A DNA stretch of 64,000 nt from Brachionus manjavacas (GCA_019054805.1 JAHQIY010000001.1:2742501-2806500), one strand, 5' to 3'; shown: positions 1 through 11,980, counted from the stretch's first letter. The notes: generated by a model not told the origin, from the letters alone. Program-made: numbers and translations.

Positions 1-397
1 AGGGTAGAAATTTATGGCTTTTTACAATTAATCTAACAATAATAAAATATTAGTTCAATTAAAGAATCAAATTCTAAAAACTACATATTTTATTTAAATT
101 TTTTTTGTATAAAACTTCAAAATCTGAAAAAAACTTATTTTAATTTTTTTTTTAAATAAAAACGATTTAAAGATAAAAATTTTTAGAAACCAAGGCCTTA
201 TCGTTTCAGGCTCTAAAGTAACTTTAGATATGTTTGAAGTTCTAAGTCAACAGATAATTAATATTAAAATTTTGTTCTATAGGATAAATTAAAGATACAA
301 AACATTAAAAATCTTGATTAAAATTTTCAATTTTTTGATGCATTTGTTAAATACACTAAAATAGCAAAATGACTAAAAAAATAAATTCTTAAAATTT

Positions 398-1839
398 TTA
401 TTTGATTTTTTTAGATCTTTTCAAAGTATTTGGTTTCGCAAAGCCATCTGAATCTATATCAACTTTTTCTTCCAAAGATGGACTTTCAAAGTCCTCCAGT
501 CTTTTTTCTAATTTTCGCTTTGACTTTTTGAGTAAGCTGGGATGTTCATCAACAATTGTCTCCATGTCACTCCATAGTTCATCAGTGCCCAAGTCCTCAC
601 TATAAACATTACTAACTTGATCGTCATCAACCTCCTCGGATTGATTTTTAGCCGGTTTTGTCGGTTCATGTTTAGAAAACAATAAACAATTGAGCCTTGA
701 TTTGAGATAAACTTTGCTAAAAAGAGAAGAACTTTCCACATGATGAACCCTGAGGAAACGATCAAGCCCACAAGCAGCAACACATAGATCTGACCCATTC
801 AATTTATACTGGGGACAATTTTCTATCTGAATAGATTTAATTGTGCCCTGAAACCCTTTGTATTTTTTTACTGTTTTGCATTGATCATTTTTGCCGATGG
901 CTGATCGCAGATCAATCATTTCCATTTCACCTCGAGTGTTACCCACTATGACTCGATTAGACGAGTCCGGCAAAACACTTATTGCTGTAATTGGATTTTC
1001 CCCATATGTTAAATTGTAAACTGGCTTTCTAATGCCAGTTTTTAAATCGTATATTCTTACTTGATGATGACCAGTGCCTATCACAACTCTATTCTCATCT
1101 AAAAAGTCTATAGCCGAGACCCAAACCGGCTCTCTTAGCTGTACCCAATTGTCAGACACGTTCTTAGCCTTGAATATTGCCTCTGTTTTATCCAAATTCC
1201 ACACTTTGAGATCATTTTCTTTGCCTCCAGTAGCTATTAGATTAATGTTGAATGGATTTTTTCTTATGGCAAAAATATCCGATCCACATTTTAACTCACT
1301 GACCAGATTTTTGCTCAAATTTTCTTCATTTATGCACCAAAGTTTCATCACGCCTTTTTCAACACAAGTTAAGATTTTGTCCCTTAATTAAAATATTGAG
1401 CTAAGCAATTAAGAATTCTTCAAAACTTACTCGATGATTTCCATGCCTTTTAGATCGCCTAAGCCACAGTCAAAACTACCAAACTGGGTAAAGGGGTCTT
1501 GAATATTTTTTAAAGTGTTGTATTTGACCAGGTGTTTGTCTTTGGTGCAAAAAAAAATCTTCAATTTTACACAAAAGTTTTAATATGTCAACATGTGTTT
1601 AAAAAAAGGTACATCTTGCTGACTTTTTTGGTCGAACCAGGACATTTGTATGATTTCTTTATCTTTCGTTAAGTTCTCCATGCTGTTGAGATTGTTAAAT
1701 GTTTTTGTTTTTGAATTGATTCCTTTTATTTAAAATAGATTTTTATTATATTTTTATTCTAATTAATTAAATTGACCGGGTTACCTTTAAGAAGACCATT
1801 ATCAGTTCCTACAAATATATTGTAATCGAAGAGAGTCAT
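398..1839 (-). CDS. WDR74: WDR74-like WD40 ribosome-biogenesis protein (4 exons)
   Basis: Exons on the minus strand are 1785-1839, 1613-1722, 1431-1558 and 398-1382. All joins use GT-AG sites and the phases agree, giving about 425 residues. The start reads MTLFDYNIFVGTDNGLLK, the typical first WD blade of WDR74/Nsa1. Later blades carry IATGGKENDLKVWNL, VIGTGHHQVRIYDLKTG and VIVGNTRGEMEMIDLR, followed by CGLDRFLRVHHV. The C-terminus is charged and ends in a lysine-rich tail (KPNTLKRSKKIK), as expected for a nucleolar protein. WDR74 (yeast Nsa1) is a beta-propeller that acts in 60S pre-ribosome maturation with the NVL/Rix7 AAA ATPase. Length is close to the animal family (about 385). Introns are 48-72 bp. 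Family assignment rests on motif recognition and is strong; function is inferred from the family. Confidence 0.9.
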
Positions 1840-3215
1840 TTTTTTAAATTTATTTTTTTTAATTTATATTTTTTTGTATAAATTTAAAATAATAAAGAAT
1901 ATGCAAGAAATGAAAATTTATTAAAATATAGTACTTTTTTCAAGTATTTGTTAAAATATACTTAACATTTTAATAATTTAGAATTTTTATTAACATTTGT
2001 TTGAATGACACTATACAAGATTTTACATGATGCTGGGATTTCAGAATATAAAAATTTTTTAGATTTTTCATATTATGTTCATAAATTGAAAAATGTCTGT
2101 TTAGAATTTAAGAGAGCTGATTAAAAAAGACTTGTAATGACTTTAAATGAGTTTTTTTTGTGAATAACAGCATCTCATAGTATTTAAAAAATTCGAATGT
2201 AAAAAATTTAGCTAATTTTTTTAAAATTCAAATTAGGGACTAAAATTTATCATTTAACTCACTTAAATCAAAAAACTCAAATAAATATATGATAAAAAAT
2301 AATAAAAAATGCTTTATTTTGTTTTAGTTTTGTAACACTCAAAATCATTACTCTTTAGAATTATTTTCAGATATTTTTGTCTTAATTTTAGTTAAGAACT
2401 AAATTTAAAAAAAAAATAGAGCAAAGCGAAAATTAGAAAAAAGACTGGAGGACTTTAAATGTCCTAAAAAAATGACTCTCTCTGATTACAATATATTTGT
2501 AGGAACTGATAATGATCTTTTTATTAATTTTGGAACTTAAAAATTGGGGCACAAATTTAATATTAAGTTAATAATTTTGATAAACTATATTTTATCTCAT
2601 TTAAAATAAAATTTTAGTTTTAACAGAATGTAATTTACTGACTCTTGAAAATTCTTAGGTATTTGTTTTATTTTATTGTACTAGACAGATTTAATAAAAT
2701 TTTAAAGTCGATTCATAACTTTGACTTTAATTTTTGTGAATTAGACTTAAAACTGCGACTTATAAACAAGTCTTGTTCAAGATATAAATGTTAAATCTTG
2801 TTAAAGCCGAAATTTAAATAACAATATATCCAAAAAATTAAGATATAATTTTTTTTTATTTTTTTATACTTTTAATACATATATATATATATTATTTATA
2901 TTTTTATATATATAAATATTCTGTTTTTATATGACCATTTTTTTAAAATAACGATTATTAAGTTATTCGAAATTTAAATTTAATTTAGATAAGTTATCTT
3001 TAAACACAATACTTAAAAATTTGATCAAATATTTAAAGACCCTAAATATTTTATTACCACAAATTTAGTAAAAAAAAAACAACACGAATAAAAAAATAAC
3101 AAATATGTTAGAATTTAGAAAGTTTTATTAGTTTTGAATAAAAAATTACAAAAATCGAATTATTTTAATAGAAGTAATACGAATTTTTATTTTTAAAACA
3201 AAAAAAAAATTAATA
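1840..3215. other. Intergenic, AT-rich
   Basis: Apart from the WDR74 scrap at 2423-2530, this holds one end of an AAGTC-type repeat at about 2690-2780 (AAGTCGA...ACTTATAAACAAGTC) and a (TA)n run near 2878-2925. I see no coding exon. Confidence 0.6.
2423..2530 (+). pseudogene. Chimeric WDR74 fragment: C-terminal piece joined to exon 1
   Basis: Bases 2423-2464 nearly repeat the minus-strand WDR74 coding sequence of 480-522 (residues KRKLEKRLEDF). They run directly into 2465-2530, which nearly repeats the WDR74 5' end (1790-1845, residues MTLSDYNIFVGTDND). The order is therefore tail then head, on the opposite strand to the gene. It looks like a remnant of an inverted, tandem or circular-intermediate duplication followed by deletion. 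It has no long open frame of its own. Confidence 0.8.
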
Positions 3216-4085
3216 TTAATCTTGAGTACATTTGTTAATACAATAATAATGACGTCTTTTATTGAGTGGAGCGTTGCATTTTTTGCATTTGAGGTTTGCA
3301 TCATCAGTCTCATTAGATGCCTTCGCTTTTTTACTTGGTCTCGGTTGTTCAGGCTCATTGCTGTTCTCGTCTTCATCATCGTCGACCATAATTTCTTCTG
3401 ATACTACACAATCAGACGGTTGTTTTTGGTAACATGATAAGTTTTTCTTTGATGCACCAACTTTTCTTTTTCTCTCTATTGGAACATTCATAGCGATTTC
3501 TTTAAAATTTATTAAACTAAAGACGGTAACTGCATGAAATAATATGCGAACAAACATAATTCTTGAGCCAATCACAACAAGTACATCGACTTAATTTCCA
3601 ATTTTGCTTGTTAAATGTGATTATTCGAATGCTATTTATAGATGAAATCATTTGATCAAATTGAATCCAGGGCATTTCTTCGATCTCCAACAAAAATTGC
3701 TTGCTCTCTTGTCTTGATAAAAACCCACTTCTACATATGTAGATATTCTCTTTAACATGATGAATTGGCTTAGAACGTCGATTTCACTTGAACGTTTCCA
3801 ACATTTGCGACTTTGAAATTTTTGCCCCTTTGAAAAAAGTATTCACATTAACATTGTCTTCGTTTGTTTCCGGGTTTATAGAAGTAATTGTTTTTGAACA
3901 ATCTGATACCAAACATTGTTTGTATTGCCCGGCTGATTCATAAAATGTTCAATAAAATCGTCGATCTCGCTTAATTTTTTCGATTTCCATTTTAAAAATA
4001 AATAAATTTCTGTGATGAGTGTATTATTTTTGATCATTTTTATTAATTTTTTTTTTGTTATTAAAAAAAAAGTGATAAAAATCAT
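3216..4085 (-). pseudogene. Degenerate SWIM zinc-finger transposase (MULE-like) remnant
   Basis: Read on the minus strand, about 3560-3790 gives a stretch ending CTCCDWLKNYVCSHII. This is the CxC...CxH pattern of a SWIM zinc finger, as found at the C-terminus of Mutator-like transposases. A stop and frame change follow, then a basic segment NVPIERKRKVGASKK like the KRxRGRPKK tail after the SWIM domain in these transposases. An acidic stretch and a final CKKCNAPLNKRRHYYC zinc-binding-like motif close the frame at 3216. Upstream remains (SEIDDFIEHFMNQPG at about 3935-3980) are in another frame. Stops and shifts make it a dead copy. The SWIM call is seen directly; assignment to a MULE-type element is inference. 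Confidence 0.6.
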
Positions 4086-4310
4086 TTATTAGTTATCATT
4101 AAATGAAATTTTACATTAAATTAAAAAATTAATTAACTAATTAACTGATCAATTTGATCTGAAGCTAATCAATAAAAAATAAATAAATTTCTGTGATGAG
4201 TGTATTATTTTTGATAATTTTTTATTAATTTTGTTTTTATTTAAAAAAAAAAGTGATAAAAATCATTTATTAGTTATCATTATATGACATTTGACATTAG
4301 ATTAAAAAAT
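3991..4310. repeat. Direct duplication, about 137 bp unit
   Basis: The segment 3991-4127 (AATAAATTTCTGTGATGAGT... through TTAGTTATCATT) is repeated at about 4174-4310 with few differences. The offset is about 183 bp and the two share orientation. The first copy overlaps the 5' side of the SWIM transposase remnant. No coding content. Confidence 0.8.
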
Positions 4311-5900
4311 TGTTTTATTTTTATTATTTTTGTAATGAAACCTATATATTTGTGGTAGTTTTTATTAAATTTGTAGTTATTAGCGGCCATATTTAAAGAT
4401 CATCTTTTTTTAAAACCCGACAATAATTTTCGTTTTATAAAATAGCCATGGCAGAGTATAAAACGACTTGGCAAATAATAAAATTTTCCTTTATTTTTGT
4501 TTGACCAGGAATTTTAAAATTGACAATTTTTAATAATTTACCAAAAGTAAGTTGTCAAAAATTATGTCTTTTTTCCAAAAAAATTTCTTCTAATTTAATA
4601 AAAAAATAAAAAAAAATCTTTAATAATTCAATTAATCAAAATTTTTTAAATGAAAAATCTTACCATGGCATTTCAAGCCAGACTTGAAATAAACTTTTTG
4701 AGTATCTGATAGTTGCACGCTCTCCCGTAAAAGAACACTTTAGAAATCCCTAACTGTCGCCAATTTTTCAAATTAAGAGGTGTTCAAAAAAAGTCGGCGC
4801 GTTTTTTTTTTTTAAAAAAAACTATGAATGGAATATCTTTGAAATTTTGATTTTAAGATTTTTAGATTTATATTCTGTCTAAAAGATAGTTTAACAAAGA
4901 TTAAAATTATAAATAGATTATTTAATTGTGACTGTTAGTTCAAAAGTTATAGCAAACAAACTAGTATTTTCAAGCGAATTTTGAAAATGTCAAAAAATGA
5001 TTTAGACCTTTTTAGGATTTATTTGGATTACTTTTTAAAAGATAAAGTTATCGAAACCATATTATGTGCGTCATGAAAAAATTGACCGTTCTTCATAAAA
5101 ATGTTTTTATTATAATGATACATAAAGAACAACATCATGTAGAACGGATAATTTTATATAAGACAGTGTTTGTCTTTAAAAGCATCATTTTTGCTTCAAA
5201 ATATTTCAGATAAAATAAATGCTAGCTCATTATAAAGCTGAAAAAATAAACTTTAAATTAATATATAATACTAATTACTGGCAACTTTTAAAAAATTAAA
5301 ACGAATCGAATGTTAATTTATTTTATTTTAATTTATGAGCCTTTTGCAATTTCAACCTTACGAACTCGAGATGTGAATGAGTAAATTGCTTTTTTTCCAA
5401 TTTTTTTGATTCTGGTTAGAGGAATTCCCCATAAAATACATTTTGAACTTAAATTCTGGAGGTCATTTATTAAATTTCTAAAGTTTAAATGGTGAACTAT
5501 CAAAAGATAGAAAAAAAATGCATAGAATTGCAACTAAAGAAAACAAAAATATAGAAAAAAAATTAATGTAGAAATTTAAATTGATAGATTGTTTTTGGGT
5601 TTTTTATTTAACAATTATAACGAAGTGTCAAAATTTTTAGTCCAGAACTTAATTAAGCTATTGAATTATTATATTAAATATGGAAAATTATTCGCCTCTT
5701 ATTACTAAATTAAGATCAAACAAGAATTATGTAGCTATAAATTTGACTAAACAAATCAAAAAAAGAAAAGAAGTAAACGATTTTCATAACTTAGTTAAAC
5801 AAATTAAAATTTAAAAAAATTTTCAAACAATAAATTTATTTCTTTATTTTTGATATTCTATCTTTTTTTTCTATAATATCAAGAAAAGTTTGTAATAGAT
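4311..5900. other. Intergenic, no recognised gene
   Basis: AT-rich sequence. Around 4783 there is a GTGTTCAAAAAA motif that recurs near 11637 and 11960, so it is probably a decayed repeat end. Short frames on the minus strand at 5333-5533 show no family I recognise. Confidence 0.4.
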
Positions 5901-5929
5901 AATTTTCAATTGTGTAGTGTAAATGGTTT

Positions 5930-6910
5930 TGAGTTTTGGGTCTTCCATTTGGTAGCAACTCATTCATATCAGATTTTTTAGGAGAGAAGTCGAGAAAAGT
6001 TGAAAAAAGTTTTTATTCGTTATATGAGCCTGGACGCAAACCAATTGTCTCAAATCCATACCTGATAGGATTTTTATTTAAACAGTATTGCCAGTCAGTA
6101 TTGTTTTTTCGGCATGTACTTGACACTATTTTAATTCCGAATAGTATGCTGAGTGAACTGGACACAAGACAGAGTTTGTTATTAAAAAAAATTATTGGAC
6201 TGAAAAAGTTTACCCGTATCAGTCCTTTGTATGATGCACTTAAGTTGGAATCAGTTAAGAGATCTATTTTAAACATAAAATTTATTTTTTAGAACAGCTG
6301 ATGAGATGCCCATTATGCAAAGAAGTTTTCCACTTTAGCCGTGAAAGTCAAACCACTTCTGACAAGAAAAATACATCGTTTTGTGAACCACTTAATCGTT
6401 TAGAAAAACGCTTGTTTATCAATTGCCCAGAGAATGAATCCAAAATTGTGGAAGCTTTGATTTTATTTAGTCTTAGAAGTCTCAAATGGGTCTGTTAAAT
6501 CAAATTTAACTTATTATATGGAAACAAATCAAGAGTTTTTTTATCTATATAAAGTATTAAATAATTTATTAAAAGTTAATTATGACTTCGGATGACTAAT
6601 TGTGTAAATTATTTTTGGAAAAATTAGGAATATTTTTAAAACTAATTTTATTTTGTAATTTGAATTTTTTAAAATTTTTTAATGTAAATGTGACTTAAAC
6701 TTTAAATTAATAATAATAATAATAATATAATAATTATTGAAATTAAAAAAGGAGAAAAAAAAAAAAAACAAAATTAACATTTAAATTAAATATTTTTTTA
6801 GAAAGCACTAAAACTTTGTCTTATTTATTACATTTTATTTTCTAAATTTTTATTAACATCGCCTTTAAGGCGTTCATTGAAATAAATAAATAAATAAATA
6901 AATAATAAAA
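5930..6910 (+). mobile_element. Non-LTR retrotransposon (LINE) 3' remnant with (AAAT)n tail
   Basis: Frames at 5936-6292 and 6301-6498 encode the C-terminal part of a LINE protein. RQSLLLKKIIGLKKFTRISPLYDALKL is the helical region that follows the reverse transcriptase thumb in one common animal LINE class, and the downstream CEPLNRLEKRLFINCPENE fits the same tail. Stops separate the pieces. The non-coding end carries the palindrome CGCCTTTAAGGCG at about 6860, followed by ATTGAAATAAATAAATAAATAA, a simple-repeat tail typical of LINE 3' ends. Dead on arrival or decayed. Class is assigned by recognition of the C-terminal motifs only. Confidence 0.65.
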
Positions 6911-7519
6911 AAATCTATATTTTGAACGTTAACCGTTTAAATAGCCATTTTAAAATTTATTTAATTCAACATTGCTTTGATTTAGAAGTGATTAATAATC
7001 ATAAATTGTAATGAAGTTTAAAAAATTATTCCAAGATTGCCGAGTGCTCGACACAAAAAAACTTGGAAGACGTTTGCAAATCTGAACAAAAAATACTTGA
7101 CTTTTTGGCATTTTATAAATTGATTTTTGTTCTATTTTTTTTGATTAAAATTTTATTCATTTAGCAATTTAAAAAAAAATACATAAAATTTTTTTGTTCA
7201 CCCATTAAATTGCTGTCGCTAATTAAAAATGAACACAATTGAGAAACAAAAAGACAAATCTTTGAATTCAATTTAAAATTTAATTTTGTTTTTATTTTTA
7301 AGAATCGGTTTGTTAATTTTTAAAAAATTCATATATATCAAAAATTTAAATACGATTAACTAAAATAATCAAAAAACTGGTGAGGTACAAAATTGCGGAA
7401 ATATTTTTTTAAAAATTTTTTTTAATTTTTTTAATGGCTTGTTTGATTCAAATTTTACAATTTAGTCAAAATTTACAATTGAATATTTTGTCCAGAACAG
7501 TCTCAGTAATTGGCAGGTA
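6911..7519. other. Intergenic and probable 3' UTR of the Speedy gene
   Basis: AT-rich sequence without recognisable exons. The part next to 7520 is expected to be the 3' untranslated region of the minus-strand Speedy gene. Confidence 0.4.
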
Positions 7520-10500
7520 CTATTGGATCGTGCCAGATTGGAACGTGATCGCTGAATTGAGCGAATAGTTCATTTTCTTCTTGCTGCTTGTCTTTGCTCT
7601 TGCATGTGCGCCCATTGTTTCACTGGAACAGTCGAACACTTCGTCCTGTTCCAGTCCACTCGGAGCCTCATCATCTAAACAATAGTCGCTGGCGCATCCC
7701 ACTGACGCGTACCTTTGACTGGCGGTGCCAAACGCACCGCCAACTTGTCCATTAAAATTCGATTTATTTTCTTTAAGGTTTGTCGATTCGTGTGCTGGTT
7801 TGCAAAGTGATAAAAAAAGGTCCGATTCGATTTGATTGTTTGAGATTAAATCTTTTTTTAGAGTATTAGTTACCTTAGGAGGGGGATACAGTATTGAAGG
7901 TGGTTTTACTTGATTTTGTGTGCAGGATAGATGCAAGTCTGCTTGGTGGTCATTTTTGCGAATAGTTAGGTCGTTCGAGTAGAACGAGGACTCTGCGCTG
8001 TACGAGCTGAGATTGGAGACGGACGAGGCGTGCGATTCGTTGGACACGTAGCCGCTGGTGTTGCTGGACGAGTCGCACTCCTCGGCGTCGCTGGCAAAAG
8101 TGCTGTAGGCTGAGGCGAGCAGCAGCTTGGGCTTGAAGGAGGCGCAGGGCGTGCCGGGCACAATGTACTTGCACCGATTGAGGTTGGTGTCCGGTCGATT
8201 GAGAAAGCAAAGGGGACACGGCCTGGGCAGCTCGAAGGGACCGCGCGGAAGGTTGAGCTCTTCCTCTTCCAGGTGAGAGCGGCTGGAGAGGAGGCGGCGG
8301 CCGCGCGTGATCAAATAGGCTCGGGTCGCTCCGCCATGGTCCTCGGAGCGCTCCCGCTTCCAGACATAGTGGTCGGCCACAAAGCTCATCACTTCCTCGC
8401 AGCACTTTCTGCTCACGATGGCCCGGTAGCCGATGCGCCTTAGCAGCGCGTCGCGTTTCTTCAGAAAAGATGAAAATTTTGAGCGCCACTTGGGCCCCAG
8501 TGCCCATGGAAAAATCTCATATTTATACTCGTCCACGTCTTCCTCTATGTCGCTGGCCAGGTACAGTGCTAGGTAAAAATTGAACACTGTGAATTCGTCG
8601 CATGTGTACTTGGCTCCAAATGGAGGTTTTTGGGATCTTTTTTTTCCTACTAATTTTTTATAATTAGATTTAGAAAAAGTTTTTCAATTGGATTGAGACC
8701 CTTTTTTTTTCTTTTTGTATCAAAAAAAAAAAAATATATTTTTTAGCTTTTAATTCAGTCAAATTGTAAAATATAAAAATTTAAAAATACTTTTTTGATC
8801 TAAATAATGGTATGATCAAAAATTTATAATCACATTTTCAAAAAACCAAGATATTGAATATTTCACAATTTCTTTATTTTTAATAATCTAGAGGTCTTTA
8901 TTTGGACGAGGGGTTAAAAAGTTAAGATTATTTTATTTTTTATCTTTATCGTATATTTTTTTTATTAAAACATAAAAAATCTTTGTCCTTATGTAATAAT
9001 TTTTAAATTGTCGTATTTTTTAAATCAAAATCTAAACAATTAATCTATTCAAAAATATTTTTATTGAATTTTTTTTTACTTAGTAACCACAAACAGTACA
9101 TTTTTTTAAAAAATTTAAAAAAATGTTTTTTTTTTTTTTTTCCATTTTTTCATTTTGAGAACATTCTGAGTTTTAGAACAAAAAACTATTTTTTTCTTTT
9201 CAAGATAAAGCATTTTTTGGAATTTTTTTCTTACAAAATAAGCTAATATTTTTTGAATTTTACTAAATTAAAGCAAAATTTCTTTCTTTAATTTTATTAC
9301 AAAATCAACAGAATCCATGACAAACTAAAAGTAGACAAAGTATTATTTAGAGCTAATAAATTATTCGACAAATTTGAGGAAAGCAAATTAACCCACACAC
9401 TTATCGTAAAAGAAACAGAAGAGTATCAAAAAAGCACAAATCAAAAATAGAAAACCCCTGTCGACCTATTTAAAGAAAAAATTCAAATAAAATAAACAAT
9501 CTTTTATGTTTTTACACTTTTTATTGTTCAAGCAATTTTTCAAGAATATTTAATTTAATTAACTCAAAATTATTCAATTTTTAGTATAACATTTACTTTT
9601 TGCTCTAATTTATGTGTTTTTTCAATTTTTTAAAAAATAAAAAATAACTTTTACAAATCTCAAAATTAACGCTAACGTGGCTGAAAGGTAGAATGAAAAT
9701 ATTCATTCCAAACAGCCAAGGGATTTTGTCCCAAATTATTTTTTAAATAAATAAATAAATATTCTTTAATTTAATTTCTGCTTTTTTTTTGCAATTAAAT
9801 TTTAAAATTTAAAGAAAACTTTGATTATCTTTATTTTAATTAATATTATTAAATTATCTGCAACGGGTTTAACCGCGTAACTAAGTACTATCGTACTTAG
9901 CTATGGCAAATTTAAACTTTAAAAAAATTAAAATTAGTTTTTGAATAAATGTCAAATTTTTTTTTAAAACTATTCACATTCGATTGATTCTTTACTTCAG
10001 CAGGTAAAGCGTTCCAATATGGGGCTACTCGATTTGTAAAAATTATGTCTTGCTGGACATGACTTAACAGCTTGCCTGTAAAGCGTGTCTTGGCTTCTTG
10101 TTGAACCTGCTGGTCCTGTTGCGAATGAACTGTTTAACTTTTTTTCAAGTTTAAAAAATTGTATTAAGTCACCTCTAATCCGACGTTCTTCTAGGCTAGT
10201 CTAGTCAGCCCCAATACTTTGAGTCTTCTTCATTACTTTTGTTCCGAATAGATGGTTCAAGTTCGTTGTCCTCGCCTGAACTTTTTCCAAAATGTTGATG
10301 TCCTTCTTTGTTTAGGAGCACCAGGCTTCGATGAAAAAAAAGAGAAAAAAATTTCAAATTTTCATTTTTATTCATTTAAGAGAATATTTTATTAAAATTA
10401 GTTTTTTTTTTTTTAAATAAAAATGTTAATATATTGTCATTTTTCTTTAAATCCAATAAAACACATCTTCAAAATTAGCAAAAAATTACACAATCTAAAT

Positions 10501-11012
10501 GAAAAAATCTCGATATGCTTTTGAAATAAGTAAAGACCATGGCTAGAGCGTACTAAACGAATGGTGAGAAAAAAGACTAAGTAAAATGAGAGAGAGGAGG
10601 AGGGGTTTAAGTTTACTTTGTCCGATATGAGACAGCATGCGTCGCGCCTCAGAAACTCGCTGATGCTCTGGTCTTTGAGAAGGTTGAAAAAGTCGTTCAT
10701 TTCTTTATAGGTGACAATGAATTTGGCTTTTTTGGCAGGAGACTTGCGGCCTCCGACGGCCACTGGCACCGAGTCGTCCTCGGTCTCCACCGTGTCCACA
10801 TAGTCATAGGCGCGCTTGACAGCACCGCCCAAATTTCTGTTCGTCTCCTCGCTGTTGTTGTTACCATCGATCTGCTGCTGTTGCTGCTGCCTGGCTTTGG
10901 AGCGTAGATTGTACGAATGCGTGGCCTGCTTCTCCTTCTGCTCGGTGCACAAGTACTTGGGCCGCGGCTCGCTGGCAACATTTTGCTCTTTGATCTGCTT
11001 GTCGTTGACCAT
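7520..11012 (-). CDS. SPDYA: Speedy/RINGO cell-cycle regulator (3 exons, one micro-exon)
   Basis: Speedy/RINGO proteins bind and activate CDK1/CDK2 without being cyclins. Exon 1 (10617-11012) starts at an ATG in AAAATGG context and ends with FIVTYKEMNDFFNLLKDQ...CCLISDK, the first part of the RINGO box. A micro-exon begins at 10552 and reads YALAMVFTYFK. It ends at 10519 with a GC donor, or at 10492 with GTGTAA; both leave phase 1. Exon 3 begins at 8613 (or 8650) and continues AKYTCDEFTVFNFYLALYLA, EYKYEIFPWALG, YRAIVSRKCCEEVM and YVWKRERSEDHGGA, the rest of the box. It ends at the stop at 7520. Joining exon 1 directly to exon 3 would be out of frame, so the micro-exon is needed. The protein is about 507 residues. 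The Ser-rich C-terminus and a glutamine run (encoded near 10870) are outside the conserved box. The 1.9-kb intron 2 holds LINE scraps. Confidence 0.88.
9300..9765 (+). mobile_element. LINE 3' remnant in Speedy intron 2
   Basis: Plus-strand translation from about 9310 reads RIHDKLKVDKVLFRANKLFDKF and ends TPVDLFKEKIQIK, resembling the extreme C-terminus of LINE ORF2 proteins. The non-coding 3' part carries short hairpins (GAATGAAAATATTCATTC; GGGATTTTGTCCC) near 9690-9735 and an (AAAT)n tail at about 9745. It is antisense to the host gene. Confidence 0.55.
9840..10340 (-). mobile_element. CR1/Jockey-like LINE C-terminal remnant in Speedy intron 2
   Basis: Minus-strand reading from 10340 gives IEAWCS...KKDINILEKVQARTT, then SLEERRIRGDLIQFFKL and further thumb/C-terminal residues ending near 9960. 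In-frame stops interrupt it. EKVQRRAT and SLEERRxRGDLI are hallmarks of the region after the RT domain in CR1/Jockey/L2-type LINEs. The 3' end at about 9860-9905 carries a hairpin (CTAAGTACTATCGTACTTAG). Same strand as Speedy. Confidence 0.7.
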
Positions 11013-11976
11013 TTTGGGTAAGAGAACAGCTGAATTGTTTGTAGTGCTCAAGTGTCAAAAAGTCGACTTACTCTATTTGCTAACCGAGTTTTCTATTCAC
11101 ATGAAAAACTAAACAAAAAACTAAAACACAAAAGTGGGGTCTGTGCTGTGGAAATCTAGACAGAGTAGTGGTATATCGCTTGGGCCTAAAATGAAAGCTT
11201 AGATTGACGAAACATGCATTTGAAAGCTTTGTATAAGTAACGCTAGAGCAGTTAATTTAGTTAGACTTTAAAGTCGTGGGACGTTGCGTTTAGAATTGAA
11301 TGATTCAGAAACACATGTACACCATTTGAAATTATTGTACAAAAAAGCTTTGCTTGTTGCTAGAGTCTCAATCGAAGTAACAGCTTCGAAGAAAAAAAAG
11401 AAACTTTTTGCAACAATCAAGTCTGTGACTTGCTAGTGCATTTTGGATTTCAAGCAGCTTTGAGTGTTAGATTTGTTAATTTGGTGAAATAGCTCAAGAT
11501 CAAATCTCAAACAAGAGAGTTTGAAAAAAATATATCCGTAGATCAAATTTTAAATTGAATTTTATTTACTAAATAAAAATAATTTTTTGAAATTTAAAAT
11601 TTAAAATTAAAACTTAAAATTGCTTTTCATATAACGGGTGTTCAAAAAAGAGTGCCCAAAAGCTGTTCCTTGAGAAATTTGGGCAAAAAATGTATCCGTA
11701 GATCAAATTTTAAATTGGGTTTTTGTTAATAGATAATTTTTTTTAGGCCAAATTTTAAAAATTTTTTTGATAATCCATCCAAATGTTTAGGATTACAAAA
11801 GATAAAATAATCTACTTGATTCTCTTACTTCTTCAAATCAAAAAGAAAAGAACTGAGTAACAGATTATTGTAATAATTTTTCGAATTTGAAATTTGAAAT
11901 TTCAAAATCTCAAAATTAGAAATAAAATTATTTTTAGCTAAACATCTTTCTGATACGGGTATTCAAAAAAGAATGT
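11013..11976. other. Speedy upstream region with short direct repeats
   Basis: The first few hundred bases should contain the 5' UTR and promoter of the minus-strand Speedy gene. I see no clear TATA element. TATCCGTAGATCAAATTTTA occurs at about 11535 and again at about 11695, and the GGGTGTTCAAAAAAGA motif at 11636 recurs as GGGTATTCAAAAAAGA at 11957. These mark repeat ends. No coding exon recognised. Confidence 0.45.
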
Positions 11977-11980
11977 ACAA

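Noticed and set aside
1-397. A gene at the left edge of the window
   Set aside because: AT-rich sequence without a convincing exon; it probably contains the WDR74 3' UTR and spacer.
7950-8507. Long alternative frame opposite/overlapping the RINGO exon (Arg/Pro/Ala-rich)
   Set aside because: It overlaps the clearly conserved Speedy frame and its Arg/Pro/Ala bias is a by-product of the GC-rich island.
9064-9246. Phe/Lys-rich small frame
   Set aside because: Poly-T/poly-A low complexity; no splice or start support.
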